Assembly (NCBI GenBank): GCA_038241115.1
Contig: JBBRGA010000065.1
Coordinates: 1 to 19,508 of the forward strand
Direction of reading: 5' to 3'
Origin: JANYJJ01 sp038241115
GTDB taxonomy: Bacteria > Pseudomonadota > Gammaproteobacteria > Burkholderiales > Burkholderiaceae_C
Length of the DNA: 19,508 bases
The translations under genes and the position numbers were made by a program. Shown here one piece after another: positions 6,848 to 14,512 of this stretch (the first letter of the stretch is position 1; every line of letters begins with the position of its first letter). Under the pieces are notes generated by a model. It was not told the origin of the DNA, did not search any database, and saw only the letters and a list, made by a program, of their open reading frames with translations.

Positions 6848-7090
6848 ATGTTGCTCACCGACCTTCCCAATGGAACCCACGCCACGGTGGCTTCGGTGCG
6901 TGCGCTGTCTGGCGACATCGACGCAGCGTCAATACACAGACTGGGCGAGTTGGGTTTCATCCCTGGCGAGCCCGTACAGCTGCTGCGACGCGGGCCCGGC
7001 GGTCGCGAACCCTTGGCGGTGCTGGTGGGAGAAACGCTGTTCGCCCTGCGCTGGGTTGAAGCGCAGTGCATCGAAGTGAGCACGCCTTGA
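6848..7090 (+). CDS. feoA: ferrous iron transport protein A (FeoA)
   Basis: A small cytosolic SH3-like protein of 80 residues that works with FeoB in Fe(II) uptake, probably by binding its cytoplasmic part. Visible family features are an N-terminal MLLTDLPNGTHATV, the central RLGELGFIPGEPVQLLRRGP (31-50) with the conserved LGFIPG turn, and a closing ETLFALRWVEAQCIEV strand. The length fits the family. The start at 6848 gives the canonical N-terminus; the ATG at 6794 would add 18 residues and lies inside the Fur-box-like site. No good Shine-Dalgarno sequence precedes 6848. The feoB start follows 2 nt after the stop, so coupling is likely. Confidence 0.94.
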   Translation: MLLTDLPNGTHATVASVRALSGDIDAASIHRLGELGFIPGEPVQLLRRGPGGREPLAVLVGETLFALRWVEAQCIEVSTP

Positions 7091-7092
7091 AC

Positions 7093-9039
7093 ATGTCAGC
7101 CGCCGTCAGCGTTTTGACCGCAGATCTGCCATGGAGCATCGCGTTGGTGGGCAATCCCAATTGCGGGAAAACTGCTTTGTTCAACCTGTTGACCGGCGCG
7201 CGACAGAAGGTGGCCAACTATGCGGGCGTCACCATCGAGCGCAAGTTCGGCACCGCCAAATTGAACGACGGCCGCAGCGTGACGGTGGTTGATTTACCCG
7301 GTGCTTACAGCCTGACGCCCGCTTCGCCCGACGAGCAGGTGACGCTCGAAGTGATTCAAGGCCGGCGCGTGGGTGAAGCTGCGCCGGACGCCATCGTCGC
7401 GGTGGTCGACGCCACCAACCTGCGCATGAACCTGCGCTTGGTGTTGGAGCTGAAGCGCCTGGGTCGACCCATGATCGTGGCGCTGAACATGGCCGACGTG
7501 GCACGCGCCAACGGCTTGAAGATCGACGTGCCAAGGCTGGCTCAAGAACTCGGTTGCCCGGTGGTGGAAACGGTGGCGGTGAAGCACGACGGCCATGCCG
7601 CGCTGCTGGTGCAGATTGAGCATCAACTTCGACGCGAATTGGATGCTGGCGATAGGCCACAGCGCGTGCATGACATACAAGCTGATCCACAAGCTGACGC
7701 GAAAGATGGCATGACGCTGCCGCCTCCGAGCTTGGCCGAGTTGCAAACCGAGGTGCGCCGCATCCTCGCGCTGGCCGTGCCGAAAGCAGCGCAGTTCCAG
7801 CGCTTTCACCACCGCATCGACGCCGTGGTCATGCACCCGGTGTGGGGTTTGGCGATCCTGGCGGTGGTGCTGTTTTTAATTTTTCAGGCGGTATTTTCTT
7901 GGGCCAACGTGCCCATGGACGCCATCAAGTCAGCAATGACGTTTGCCGGTGAATGGGTCACGGCCCACATGAGCGACGGCCCCCTGCGCAGCCTGTTGGT
8001 GGACGGCGTGATTGCCGGTGCGGGCGGCGTGATCGTGTTCCTGCCGCAGATCTTGATTTTGTTTTTCTTCATCCTGCTGCTGGAAGATTCGGGCTACCTG
8101 CCGCGCGCTGCGTTTTTGCTGGACAACCTGATGGGCAAGGTGGGCTTGTCGGGCCGAGCCTTCATTCCGCTGCTGTCGAGCTTTGCCTGCGCCATTCCCG
8201 GGGTAATGGCCACGCGCACCATCGCCAATTGGAAAGACCGTCTGGCCACCATCATGGTCGCGCCATTGATGACGTGCTCGGCACGCTTGCCGGTGTACGC
8301 GCTGCTCATTGGTGCCTTCGTGCCGAACCGCAATGTGGGCGGTTTCAATCTGCGCGGCCTGACCTTGTTTGGCCTTTATGTGGCCGGTGTGGTGTCGGCG
8401 ATGGGCGTGGCGTGGGTGTTCAAAAAAGTCTGGATGAAAAGCCGCTACCAGCCACTGATGCTCGAGCTTCCGCCTTACCGCATGCCAGGTTTGCGCAATC
8501 TGGTACTGGGGCTTTGGGAGCGCGCTCGGATCTTCATGCGGCGCGTCGGCACCATCATTTTTTCGCTGATGGTGATCTTGTGGTTTTTGTCGACTTACCC
8601 GTCGCCACCCGCAGGTGTGGATTTGGCTGTCATGGGACCCGCCATCAAGTACAGCTTTGCCGGCATGCTGGGCCAAGCCTTGCAGCATGTGTTTGCGCCG
8701 ATTGGCTTCAACTGGCAAATTTCCATCGCGCTGGTACCGGGCTTGGCGGCGCGTGAAGTGGCGGTGGGCGCGCTGGGCACGGTGTACGCCATGTCGGCGT
8801 CGGGAGGCGCAGTGGCCGACAACTTGTCCCCGGTCATCGCACAAGGATGGTCGCTGGCCACCGCTTATTCGCTGCTGGCTTGGTACGTGTTTGCGCCGCA
8901 GTGCATTTCGACTCTGGTGGTGGTCAAGCGCGAGACCAACTCGTGGCGCTACCCGCTGATCATGGCCGCTTACTTGTTTGCCTTGGCGTACGTCGCGGCC
9001 TTCATCACCTATCGCACCACACTGTGGATTGGAGGCTGA
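7093..9039 (+). CDS. feoB: ferrous iron transporter FeoB
   Basis: Inner-membrane Fe(II) transporter with an N-terminal G domain. G1 is GNPNCGKT (20-27), a G2-region YAGVTIE (43-49), G3 DLPG (67-70) and G4 NMAD (132-135); a switch/GDI linker follows. The membrane domain holds the two Gate-type motifs, CAIPGVMATRTI (centred near 372) and LVPGLAAREVAVGALGTVY (about 548-566), plus the Cys-containing MTCSARLPVY segment. At 648 residues it is shorter than the 773 of the E. coli protein but normal for the short form common in betaproteobacteria. The start at 7093 is 2 nt after feoA; GTGAG at 7076-7080 is the likely ribosome site. GGAGG near its 3' end serves the next gene. Fur repression is likely through the upstream sites. 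Confidence 0.97.
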   Translation: MSAAVSVLTADLPWSIALVGNPNCGKTALFNLLTGARQKVANYAGVTIERKFGTAKLNDGRSVTVVDLPGAYSLTPASPDEQVTLEVIQGRRVGEAAPDAIVAVVDATNLRMNLRLVLELKRLGRPMIVALNMADVARANGLKIDVPRLAQELGCPVVETVAVKHDGHAALLVQIEHQLRRELDAGDRPQRVHDIQADPQADAKDGMTLPPPSLAELQTEVRRILALAVPKAAQFQRFHHRIDAVVMHPVWGLAILAVVLFLIFQAVFSWANVPMDAIKSAMTFAGEWVTAHMSDGPLRSLLVDGVIAGAGGVIVFLPQILILFFFILLLEDSGYLPRAAFLLDNLMGKVGLSGRAFIPLLSSFACAIPGVMATRTIANWKDRLATIMVAPLMTCSARLPVYALLIGAFVPNRNVGGFNLRGLTLFGLYVAGVVSAMGVAWVFKKVWMKSRYQPLMLELPPYRMPGLRNLVLGLWERARIFMRRVGTIIFSLMVILWFLSTYPSPPAGVDLAVMGPAIKYSFAGMLGQALQHVFAPIGFNWQISIALVPGLAAREVAVGALGTVYAMSASGGAVADNLSPVIAQGWSLATAYSLLAWYVFAPQCISTLVVVKRETNSWRYPLIMAAYLFALAYVAAFITYRTTLWIGG

Positions 9040-9040
9040 C

Positions 9041-9340
9041 GTGCTGATGCAAAACATCGCCGTCGCATTCATTGTTCTGACATGCACGGTCTACTGCGGT
9101 TGGACGCTGATGCCCGCTGCGTGGCGCCGTGCGCTGGCCAAGGGCTTGCTGCGCCATCGCCTGATGTCGACGTGGTCGGTTTTGATTCTGGCTGCAAGGC
9201 CCGCAACCGCAACCGCGGGCGCCTGTGGTGGTTGCGACGGCGGCGGTTGCAAGAGTTCTGCTTCTGCTAAGCCAAACACACCGAGCAAAGCCAATCCAAC
9301 GCAATCGGTGGTGCACTTCGTGGCTCGAAAAAAACGATGA
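9041..9340 (+). CDS. small Cys-rich membrane protein following feoB
   Basis: A protein of about 99 residues starting at GTG 9041, only 1 nt after the feoB stop and preceded by a perfect GGAGG (9031-9035). An ATG at 9047 is the alternative. It has one N-terminal membrane helix (about 3-25, QNIAVAFIVLTCTVYCGWTL), a basic stretch, and a Cys/Gly cluster ACGGCDGGGCKSS (four Cys with the upstream ones excluded) before a Ser/Pro/Lys-rich tail. Similar small proteins commonly follow feoB (FeoB-associated Cys-rich or DUF6587 types). The Cys cluster could bind Fe(II) or another metal at the membrane, which is inference. Its stop overlaps the next start as ATGA. Confidence 0.75.
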   Translation: MLMQNIAVAFIVLTCTVYCGWTLMPAAWRRALAKGLLRHRLMSTWSVLILAARPATATAGACGGCDGGGCKSSASAKPNTPSKANPTQSVVHFVARKKR

Positions 9341-10158
9341 GCTTCAACAGCATCCGTCACCGCTTTTTAGCGCCACTTCTTTTGTGTGTGGCGCTGCTGT
9401 CAGCGAGCGCAGCCCAGGCTGCTACAGCAACCCCGTTCATCGAAGACATGACCTGGGTGGAAGTGCGCGACGCGCAGCGCGCCGGCAAAACCACCCTCAT
9501 CATTCCCGTGGGCGGCACCGAACAAAACGGCCCCCACATGGTGCTGGGCAAACACAACGTGCGCGTGCAGATGCTGGCCGGCCGCATTGCCACCACATTG
9601 GGCAACGCCTTGGTCGCACCGGTGTTGGCCTATGTGCCAGAGGGCAACATCACGCCGCCCACCGCGCACATGCGCTTTACCGGCACCATCTCCATTCCCG
9701 AGGATGCATTCAAGAGCGTGCTTGACGCAGCCGCCCGCGGCTTCAAACAACACGGCTTCACCGATGTGGTGCTGATAGGAGACCACGGCGGCTACCAAAG
9801 CCAACTTAAAGCCGTCGCAGCCAGGCTGAACAAAGATTGGGCCGGTACGGCACGCGCTCACTTCATCGGCGATTACTACCAAGCCACACAAACCACCTAT
9901 GTGAGGGCGCTGCGCGCGCAAGGCTTGAGCGACGCGCAAATTGGCACGCACGCCGGCACGGCCGACACCGCCTTGTTGATGGCGCTGAACCCAGCGGGCG
10001 TGCGCGGCGATTTGCTTTCCGCGGCAGCTCGCGAAGGCGCGAGCACCGGCACGGCAGGCGACCCGCGCGTTGCCACAGCAGCGTTGGGACAACTCGGCGT
10101 GGATGCGGTGGTGGCCGAAAGCGTGGCGGCCATCAGGGCCGCTGTACACAAACGCTGA
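9337..10158 (+). CDS. exported creatininase-family protein
   Basis: A 273-residue member of the creatininase fold family (metal-dependent amidohydrolases, also including MftE) with a Sec signal peptide (RHRFLAPLLLCVALLSASAAQA, probably cut near residue 28). Family motifs are IPVGGTEQNGPH (56-67), the GDHGG turn (148-152, usually NGHGG) and HAGTADTALL (205-214, usually HAGxxETS). Some usual metal ligands differ: the His of EQHGPH is Asn64 and the Asp of the following TD is His73, while Glu62, His150 and Asp210 (usually Glu) remain. The substrate is unknown, and creatinine is unlikely without a creatine pathway. The start overlaps the preceding stop by 4 nt (ATGA), so it is translationally coupled to the feo run. 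Confidence 0.82.
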   Translation: MSFNSIRHRFLAPLLLCVALLSASAAQAATATPFIEDMTWVEVRDAQRAGKTTLIIPVGGTEQNGPHMVLGKHNVRVQMLAGRIATTLGNALVAPVLAYVPEGNITPPTAHMRFTGTISIPEDAFKSVLDAAARGFKQHGFTDVVLIGDHGGYQSQLKAVAARLNKDWAGTARAHFIGDYYQATQTTYVRALRAQGLSDAQIGTHAGTADTALLMALNPAGVRGDLLSAAAREGASTGTAGDPRVATAALGQLGVDAVVAESVAAIRAAVHKR

Positions 10159-10319
10159 ACGGCGACTTAGGCGCACTACGCGAATTGCGTCCCGATGCGC
10201 GATCTGTGCAATCGAAGTAATCCACGTAAGCAACATTGCCAATGCCACCGACGCAACACGCGAAGACGGTGCCTGTTTTGCTTCGATAATCCAAGGCTGT
10301 CAACCCGCTGAAACTCACC
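10159..10319 (+). other. gap between the creatininase and YVTN genes
   Basis: The 161 nt hold no gene and no convincing Fur-type site. A nested imperfect hairpin, GCGCA (10171-10175) with TGCGC (10196-10200) around ACGC/GCGT, follows the creatininase stop by about 12 nt and lacks a T-run; it may be a weak terminator. No clear promoter was found for the next gene. Confidence 0.4.
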
Positions 10320-11759
10320 GTGTCGAATTCGCCAACTACTCGCGCCCTCCCTGCCGCTCTAGTGACGTCAACAGTGACGTCAACAGTGACGTCAACAGTG
10401 ACGTCAACAGTGACGTCAGCAATGACGGCAGCAGCGACGGCAGCTGTCACCTCAGCGGTCACTTTGGCCATTGCGGCGGTGGCACTTTGGACATGGGGTG
10501 CGCCTGCCACGGCGCAGCAAAACTCCGCTGCACCCGCTGCGCCGGCCAGCACTTCCAACGCGGTGGTCACGGTGCCCGGCATGCCACCGGTTGCCGACCG
10601 CAACAACCTGTACAGCGAAGTCGGCGCCGACCGCCTGAGTGCGGCTGTGGCCGGCGCGCTGGAACGCGTCTACGTGCCCAACCGCGGCGCCAACACGGTC
10701 TCCGTCATTGACCCCGCCACTCTGAAAGTGGTGGACACCTTCCCCGTGGGTATTCACCCGCAGCACGTGGTGCCATCGTGGGACTTGAAAACACTCTGGG
10801 TCGCCAACAACGCCGAGGGCCGCACCGACGGCAGCCTCACACCCATCAACCCGCTCACCGGCAAGCCCGGCCCCTCCATTGCGGTGGACGATCCGTACAA
10901 CATGTACTGGTCGCCCGACGGCAAGTACGCCATCGTCGTGGCCGAGGCCTACAAACGCCTCGACTTCCGCGACCCGCGCACCATGAAGCTGGCCTACAGC
11001 ATCAGCACCCCCGCCTGCGCCGGCATCAATCACGCCGACTTTTCCATCGACGGCAGGCACGCGTTTTTTACCTGCGAATTCAACGGCTCGATCACCAAAA
11101 TTGACCTGGTGAATCGCAAAGTTTTGGGCACGCTCAAGCTCACCCAATACTTCAATCGACCCGAGGTTCTAGTCACCATTGCCGAGTTGAAAAAGGCCAA
11201 CACAAGCGGGTCGGCCTTGCCTCGTCTGGTTCCCGACCCCAATCAATTGGGCGCCGAGATTTGCACCGTGCCCGGCATGCCGCAAGACGTGCGTGCGTCG
11301 CCAGATGGCAAGCTTTACTACGTGGCCGACATGATGGCCGACGGCGTTCACGTGGTGGACGGTGAGAGCTTCAAACAAGTCGGCTTCGTGCCCACGGGCG
11401 TTGGCGCGCACGGCCTGTATCCGAGCCGCGACGGCAAGAAGTTGTACGTGGCCAACCGCGGAAGCAACCAGATCCGGGGCAAACCGCTGGGCAAGGGCAG
11501 CGTCTCGGTCATCGACTTTGCAACCGGCGCAGTCACTCAAAATTGGCCCGTCCCGGGCGGCGGCAGCCCTGACATGGGCAACATCAGCGCCGACGGTAAA
11601 TACCTCTGGCTCTCAGGCCGCTACGACCACGTGGTTTACCGATTCGACACTGCCAACGGCGCAGTCGAAAAGATCAAAGTAGGCAAAGAGCCACACGGCC
11701 TGACCGTCTGGCCGCAGCCAGGGCGTTACTCGCTGGGGCACACCGGCAATTTGCGCTGA
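10320..11759 (+). CDS. secreted YVTN/cytochrome d1-like beta-propeller protein
   Basis: A 479-residue protein if the GTG at 10320 is used. The N-terminal region contains a VTST tandem repeat (residues 15-34), then a hydrophobic stretch ending in APATAQ, consistent with export and cleavage near residue 66. The body is a propeller with YVTN-type blades, for example VYVPNRGANTVSVIDPATLK, TLWVANN, YYVADMMADGVHVVDGES and LYVANRGSNQ, and ends in the blade YDHVVYRFDTANGAVEKIKV. The YncE/cytochrome d1-like propeller fold fits, but no CxxCH haem motif is visible. The function is unknown. The start is uncertain: every repeat unit carries an in-frame GTG, and ATG 10422 would begin a shorter, uncharged signal region. 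It lies downstream of the creatininase gene, with no clear ribosome site. Confidence 0.82.
   Translation: MSNSPTTRALPAALVTSTVTSTVTSTVTSTVTSAMTAAATAAVTSAVTLAIAAVALWTWGAPATAQQNSAAPAAPASTSNAVVTVPGMPPVADRNNLYSEVGADRLSAAVAGALERVYVPNRGANTVSVIDPATLKVVDTFPVGIHPQHVVPSWDLKTLWVANNAEGRTDGSLTPINPLTGKPGPSIAVDDPYNMYWSPDGKYAIVVAEAYKRLDFRDPRTMKLAYSISTPACAGINHADFSIDGRHAFFTCEFNGSITKIDLVNRKVLGTLKLTQYFNRPEVLVTIAELKKANTSGSALPRLVPDPNQLGAEICTVPGMPQDVRASPDGKLYYVADMMADGVHVVDGESFKQVGFVPTGVGAHGLYPSRDGKKLYVANRGSNQIRGKPLGKGSVSVIDFATGAVTQNWPVPGGGSPDMGNISADGKYLWLSGRYDHVVYRFDTANGAVEKIKVGKEPHGLTVWPQPGRYSLGHTGNLR
10362..10433 (+). repeat. 12-bp tandem repeat inside the signal-peptide coding region
   Basis: GTGACGTCAACA is repeated exactly four times (10362-10409), then as GTGACGTCAGCA (10410-10421) and a decayed ATGACGGCAGCA (10422-10433), with further traces to about 10457. 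The unit is a multiple of three and encodes VTST, so gain or loss of copies alters length but not frame. Each unit contains the palindrome TGACGTCA. Confidence 0.95.
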
Positions 11760-11770
11760 GCGAGTATGGA

Positions 11771-11804
11771 CACGCGGCGTTTTGCCTGTTGGCAAGGCCG
11801 CGTG
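11771..11804. terminator. stem-loop between convergent genes
   Basis: CACGCGGC (11771-11778) pairs perfectly with GCCGCGTG (11797-11804), and inside it TTGCC (11782-11786) pairs with GGCAA (11791-11795) around TGTT, forming a stacked hairpin. It lies in the 56-nt gap between the convergent YVTN and fasciclin genes. There is no T-run on either side, so bidirectional Rho-independent termination is plausible but not ideal. Confidence 0.6.
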
Positions 11805-11815
11805 CCAAAGCGCCC

Positions 11816-12367
11816 TTATTTCGGCAGCAAAACCTTGTCGACAACGTGAATCACACCATTCGACTGGGTCACGTCGGCAATCGTCACGTTGACGGTTCCG
11901 CCGGATTCGTCCATCACCATGACCGCTGAGCCCGAGGCAGTCGCCGTCAACGTGCCCCCCGAGACCGTCTTCAATGTGGCCTTGCCGCCACCAGCCGTGA
12001 TCGCTTTCGTCAGCGCTGCCGCGTCCATCTTGCCGGCGACCACGTGGTACGTCAGCACCTTCGTCAACGCAGGCTTGTTCTCGGGCTTCAACAAGGTGTC
12101 CAAGGTGCCCATGGGAAGCGCAGCGAAGGCCGCATTGGTTGGCGCAAATACGGTGAAAGGGCCTGGGCCTTTCAGCGTTTCGACCAAGCTGGCCGCTTTG
12201 ACCGCAGCCACGAGCGTGGTGTGATCTTTGGAGTTGACAGCGTTGTCGATGATGTCTTTGGAGCCGAACATTTGTGCGCCGCCGACCATGACCTGTGCAT
12301 GAGAGGCGAAGCTCACAGCGCAAAGCGCAGTGGCGAGGATGAATGAAGCGGTTTTGATGTGTTTCAT
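11816..12367 (-). CDS. secreted fasciclin (FAS1) domain protein
   Basis: A 183-residue protein with a Sec signal peptide (MKHIKTASFILATALCAVSFASHA, likely cut before QVMVG) and one FAS1 domain. The FAS1 H1 and H2 boxes are visible: PFTVFAPTNAAFAALP (about 70-85) and NGVIHVVDKVLLP near the C-terminus, with YHVVAGKMDAAAL between. FAS1 proteins are adhesion-like or surface proteins; in bacteria the partner is usually unknown. It is transcribed alone after a 171-nt gap from the kinase gene, with AGAAAG as the probable ribosome site, and faces the YVTN gene across a shared stem-loop. No lipobox or sorting signal is seen, so it is likely periplasmic or secreted. Confidence 0.93.
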   Translation of the reverse strand: MKHIKTASFILATALCAVSFASHAQVMVGGAQMFGSKDIIDNAVNSKDHTTLVAAVKAASLVETLKGPGPFTVFAPTNAAFAALPMGTLDTLLKPENKPALTKVLTYHVVAGKMDAAALTKAITAGGGKATLKTVSGGTLTATASGSAVMVMDESGGTVNVTIADVTQSNGVIHVVDKVLLPK

Positions 12368-12538
12368 GACTGACTTTCTGTAGGGTGTTGAGTTTGAAAA
12401 GCAACCTGAGTGCGATGCTCATCGCCACTTCGGTGCTTGACATACGCAGACAACTCCACAGTGGATGCGAATCCCAACCGGCTGCGCTTTACTGCTCAGC
12501 CCCCAGGAATACCGATTCGGTGACGCGCATTCTTGCGA

Positions 12539-14512
12539 TCAACCAAGGCTTTTCACATCCAGCTTGAACGCAATCATCGCCCTCAGCTTGTTGGGCAAGA
12601 CAGGCTTGATGAGCACGTGGAAATCGAGGTCCTGAGCTTCTTGTTCGTGTCCGGTCATGGTGCTGCCGGTGACGACGATGGCGGGGATTTTTCGGTTGAA
12701 ATGGGTGCGCAGTGTCGTGATCACTTCGACGCCGGTGCGGCCGTCTTCCAGGCGAAGGTCAACGATCAGCAAATCGGGTTGAACCTGTTCGGACTGCGCG
12801 CTTCGAAGCCAGTCTGTACACGCTGCGACGCTTTGAAAAGTTGCCAGACTGGCGCCCCAACTTGTCAACACGGCTTCCAGGCCGGCGAGCACCGCGGGCT
12901 CGTCTTCAACGACCACGATCAAGCGGTTTTTCAAGGTGAGATTGCGGGTCGTTGTGGCGTCCGGGCTCGCGGGCGCTTGTCGCGCGGGTTTGCCGGCGGG
13001 CAACACCAAGCTGAACACCGTTCCCCGTCCAAGCTGCGACTGCATCGTCAGCGGCGCGTGCAGCAGGCCGGCCAGACGTTTGACGATGGCCAAGCCCAGG
13101 CCCAGGCCTTTGCGTTCGTGAGGAAGCGTTTGATGTGCAAGTTGTCGATGCGCAAGCTCTTGCTGCGTGCCCGCTCGATGGGCGGGTTCATGGGTCGCTG
13201 CATGCTTCGCGCCAGGCACTTGGTAGAACTCTTCAAACACGCGCGCTTGCTGTTCTTGGCTGATGCCCACACCGCTGTCCCACACTTGCAGCAATAGCGT
13301 GTCGCCTTTGCGGCGGCAACTCACCAGCACCGTGCCGTCCACCGTGTAGCGAATGGCGTTAGAGACGAGGTTGCGCAAAATTCGCTCCACCAGCAGCGGG
13401 TCGGCGTGGGCCGTGTGCTGGCCGCCTCGCAGGCGCAGCGCCAAGCCTTTTTCAAACGCCACCGGCTCAAAGTGCAATCGCAATTTGCGCAGGATGTCGC
13501 CCACCACAAAGTGTTCCGGCTGTACTTCTACGCCACCGCTGTCGATGCGACTGATGTCGAGCAACTCGGAGAAGAGGCCTTCCAACGCGTCCACAGATTC
13601 ATTGATGCTGTTGACCAGATGCGCCACCCCGACATCGTTATTCTTTTGGCGCAGCGCCTCCGCAAACAAGCCCATCGCGTGCAGCGGTTGACGCAGATCG
13701 TGGCTGGCGGCGGTGAAGAACTGCGTCTTGGCGCGGTTGGCCACTTCTGCTTCGGCGCGCGCGTCGTCGGCGGCGCGTTTTTCAACTTGCAATTGCGCGC
13801 TCAGGTCGTCGGCGCGAAGCTTCAAATCTATGGCTCGGCGCAGTGCTTGGCGGTAGCTTCGCGCCAGCACCGTGGTCAAGGCAAACACCAACACCAAGAT
13901 GCCCGCCAGCTCATAACCGTAGGCGGTTCCTTCGCTGGCCACGCGCGCGGCCATGGGCAAAAAGCACAGCGCCGCAAAAGCCAAAAACACCTTGGGTTGG
14001 GTGGCGAGCACGGGCACCACCGCCACCGACAAGGTGTAGATGGTGATGATCAAACCGATCTGCTCGATGCTCTGGCCGCCCGGGTAAAACAGCCAGGCTG
14101 TGGCACCCCACATGGCGGCCGAGCTCAAGGTGCCGAGGTTCCACGTGAGCCTCCACGCCTTCCAGTCTGCGGTGACAAGCGTCGCCGAGACGGCTTCTGA
14201 AGCTTGCGCACGTTTGAAGCGCTGGCCAAAGAATATGCGCGCCGCCAACATCAAACCGAATGCCAGCAACCACCACACCATGATGTGACGCGGCGTGCTT
14301 TCCCAAAACAAAAAAGCCATCACGCCCATGCCGGCCACATTGCCCGCCAGCGAGGCAGGCAAGTAGTCAAAGGCGCTGCGCACCTCTTCCGCCAAGCTGG
14401 CCCGTTGGCGGTCTGCCAGCTGCTGTTCGGTCAGTGCAGTGACAGCGCCGGTTTCAGCCTCCGGGGTCAACCCGGTTTGCCCCAAGGCGACACACCGCCC
14501 GCCGGTGTCCAA
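12539..14512 (-). CDS. hybrid sensor histidine kinase with C-terminal receiver
   Basis: A 657-residue inner-membrane kinase. Several hydrophobic segments between about 55 and 217 form a multi-helix sensor without a known periplasmic domain. A short coiled coil (225-260) leads to the HisKA phosphoacceptor in AASHDLRQPLHAMGLF (His271). The HATPase domain has the N box LVERILRNLVSNAIRYT (374-390), G1 DSGVGIS (412-418) and G2 KGLGLGLAIVKRLA (468-481). A C-terminal receiver follows (from about 530) with Asp585 in LLIVDLRL and Lys636 in LIKPV. Between the F region and G2 is an unusual His-rich insert (436-465). The start at 14512 overlaps the upstream response-regulator gene by 46 nt; a TTG near 14470 would avoid this. 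The signal sensed is unknown. Confidence 0.9.
   Translation of the reverse strand: MDTGGRCVALGQTGLTPEAETGAVTALTEQQLADRQRASLAEEVRSAFDYLPASLAGNVAGMGVMAFLFWESTPRHIMVWWLLAFGLMLAARIFFGQRFKRAQASEAVSATLVTADWKAWRLTWNLGTLSSAAMWGATAWLFYPGGQSIEQIGLIITIYTLSVAVVPVLATQPKVFLAFAALCFLPMAARVASEGTAYGYELAGILVLVFALTTVLARSYRQALRRAIDLKLRADDLSAQLQVEKRAADDARAEAEVANRAKTQFFTAASHDLRQPLHAMGLFAEALRQKNNDVGVAHLVNSINESVDALEGLFSELLDISRIDSGGVEVQPEHFVVGDILRKLRLHFEPVAFEKGLALRLRGGQHTAHADPLLVERILRNLVSNAIRYTVDGTVLVSCRRKGDTLLLQVWDSGVGISQEQQARVFEEFYQVPGAKHAATHEPAHRAGTQQELAHRQLAHQTLPHERKGLGLGLAIVKRLAGLLHAPLTMQSQLGRGTVFSLVLPAGKPARQAPASPDATTTRNLTLKNRLIVVVEDEPAVLAGLEAVLTSWGASLATFQSVAACTDWLRSAQSEQVQPDLLIVDLRLEDGRTGVEVITTLRTHFNRKIPAIVVTGSTMTGHEQEAQDLDFHVLIKPVLPNKLRAMIAFKLDVKSLG

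Noticed and set aside
7930..9087. Long 385-residue open frame antisense to feoB
   Set aside because: It is rich in His, Gln and Arg without family motifs, and lies wholly within a confident feoB; a shadow of GC-rich codon usage.
9337..10158. Mycofactocin MftE or a true creatininase
   Set aside because: It has a signal peptide, altered metal ligands and no mycofactocin or creatine-pathway genes nearby.
10362..10421. CRISPR array or multi-site operator
   Set aside because: Units are contiguous without spacers, and they are in frame within a coding region. TGACGTCA in each unit is an automatic product of the repeat, so operator function is not supported.
10133..10606. Antisense frame across the 12-bp repeat (VDVTVDVT repeat)
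   Set aside because: It arises from the palindromic repeat read on the other strand and joins creatininase and propeller coding DNA.
10320..11759. Cytochrome d1/NirS-type nitrite reductase or NirF
   Set aside because: Only YVTN-type propeller blades are present. There is no CxxCH haem motif and no denitrification genes nearby.
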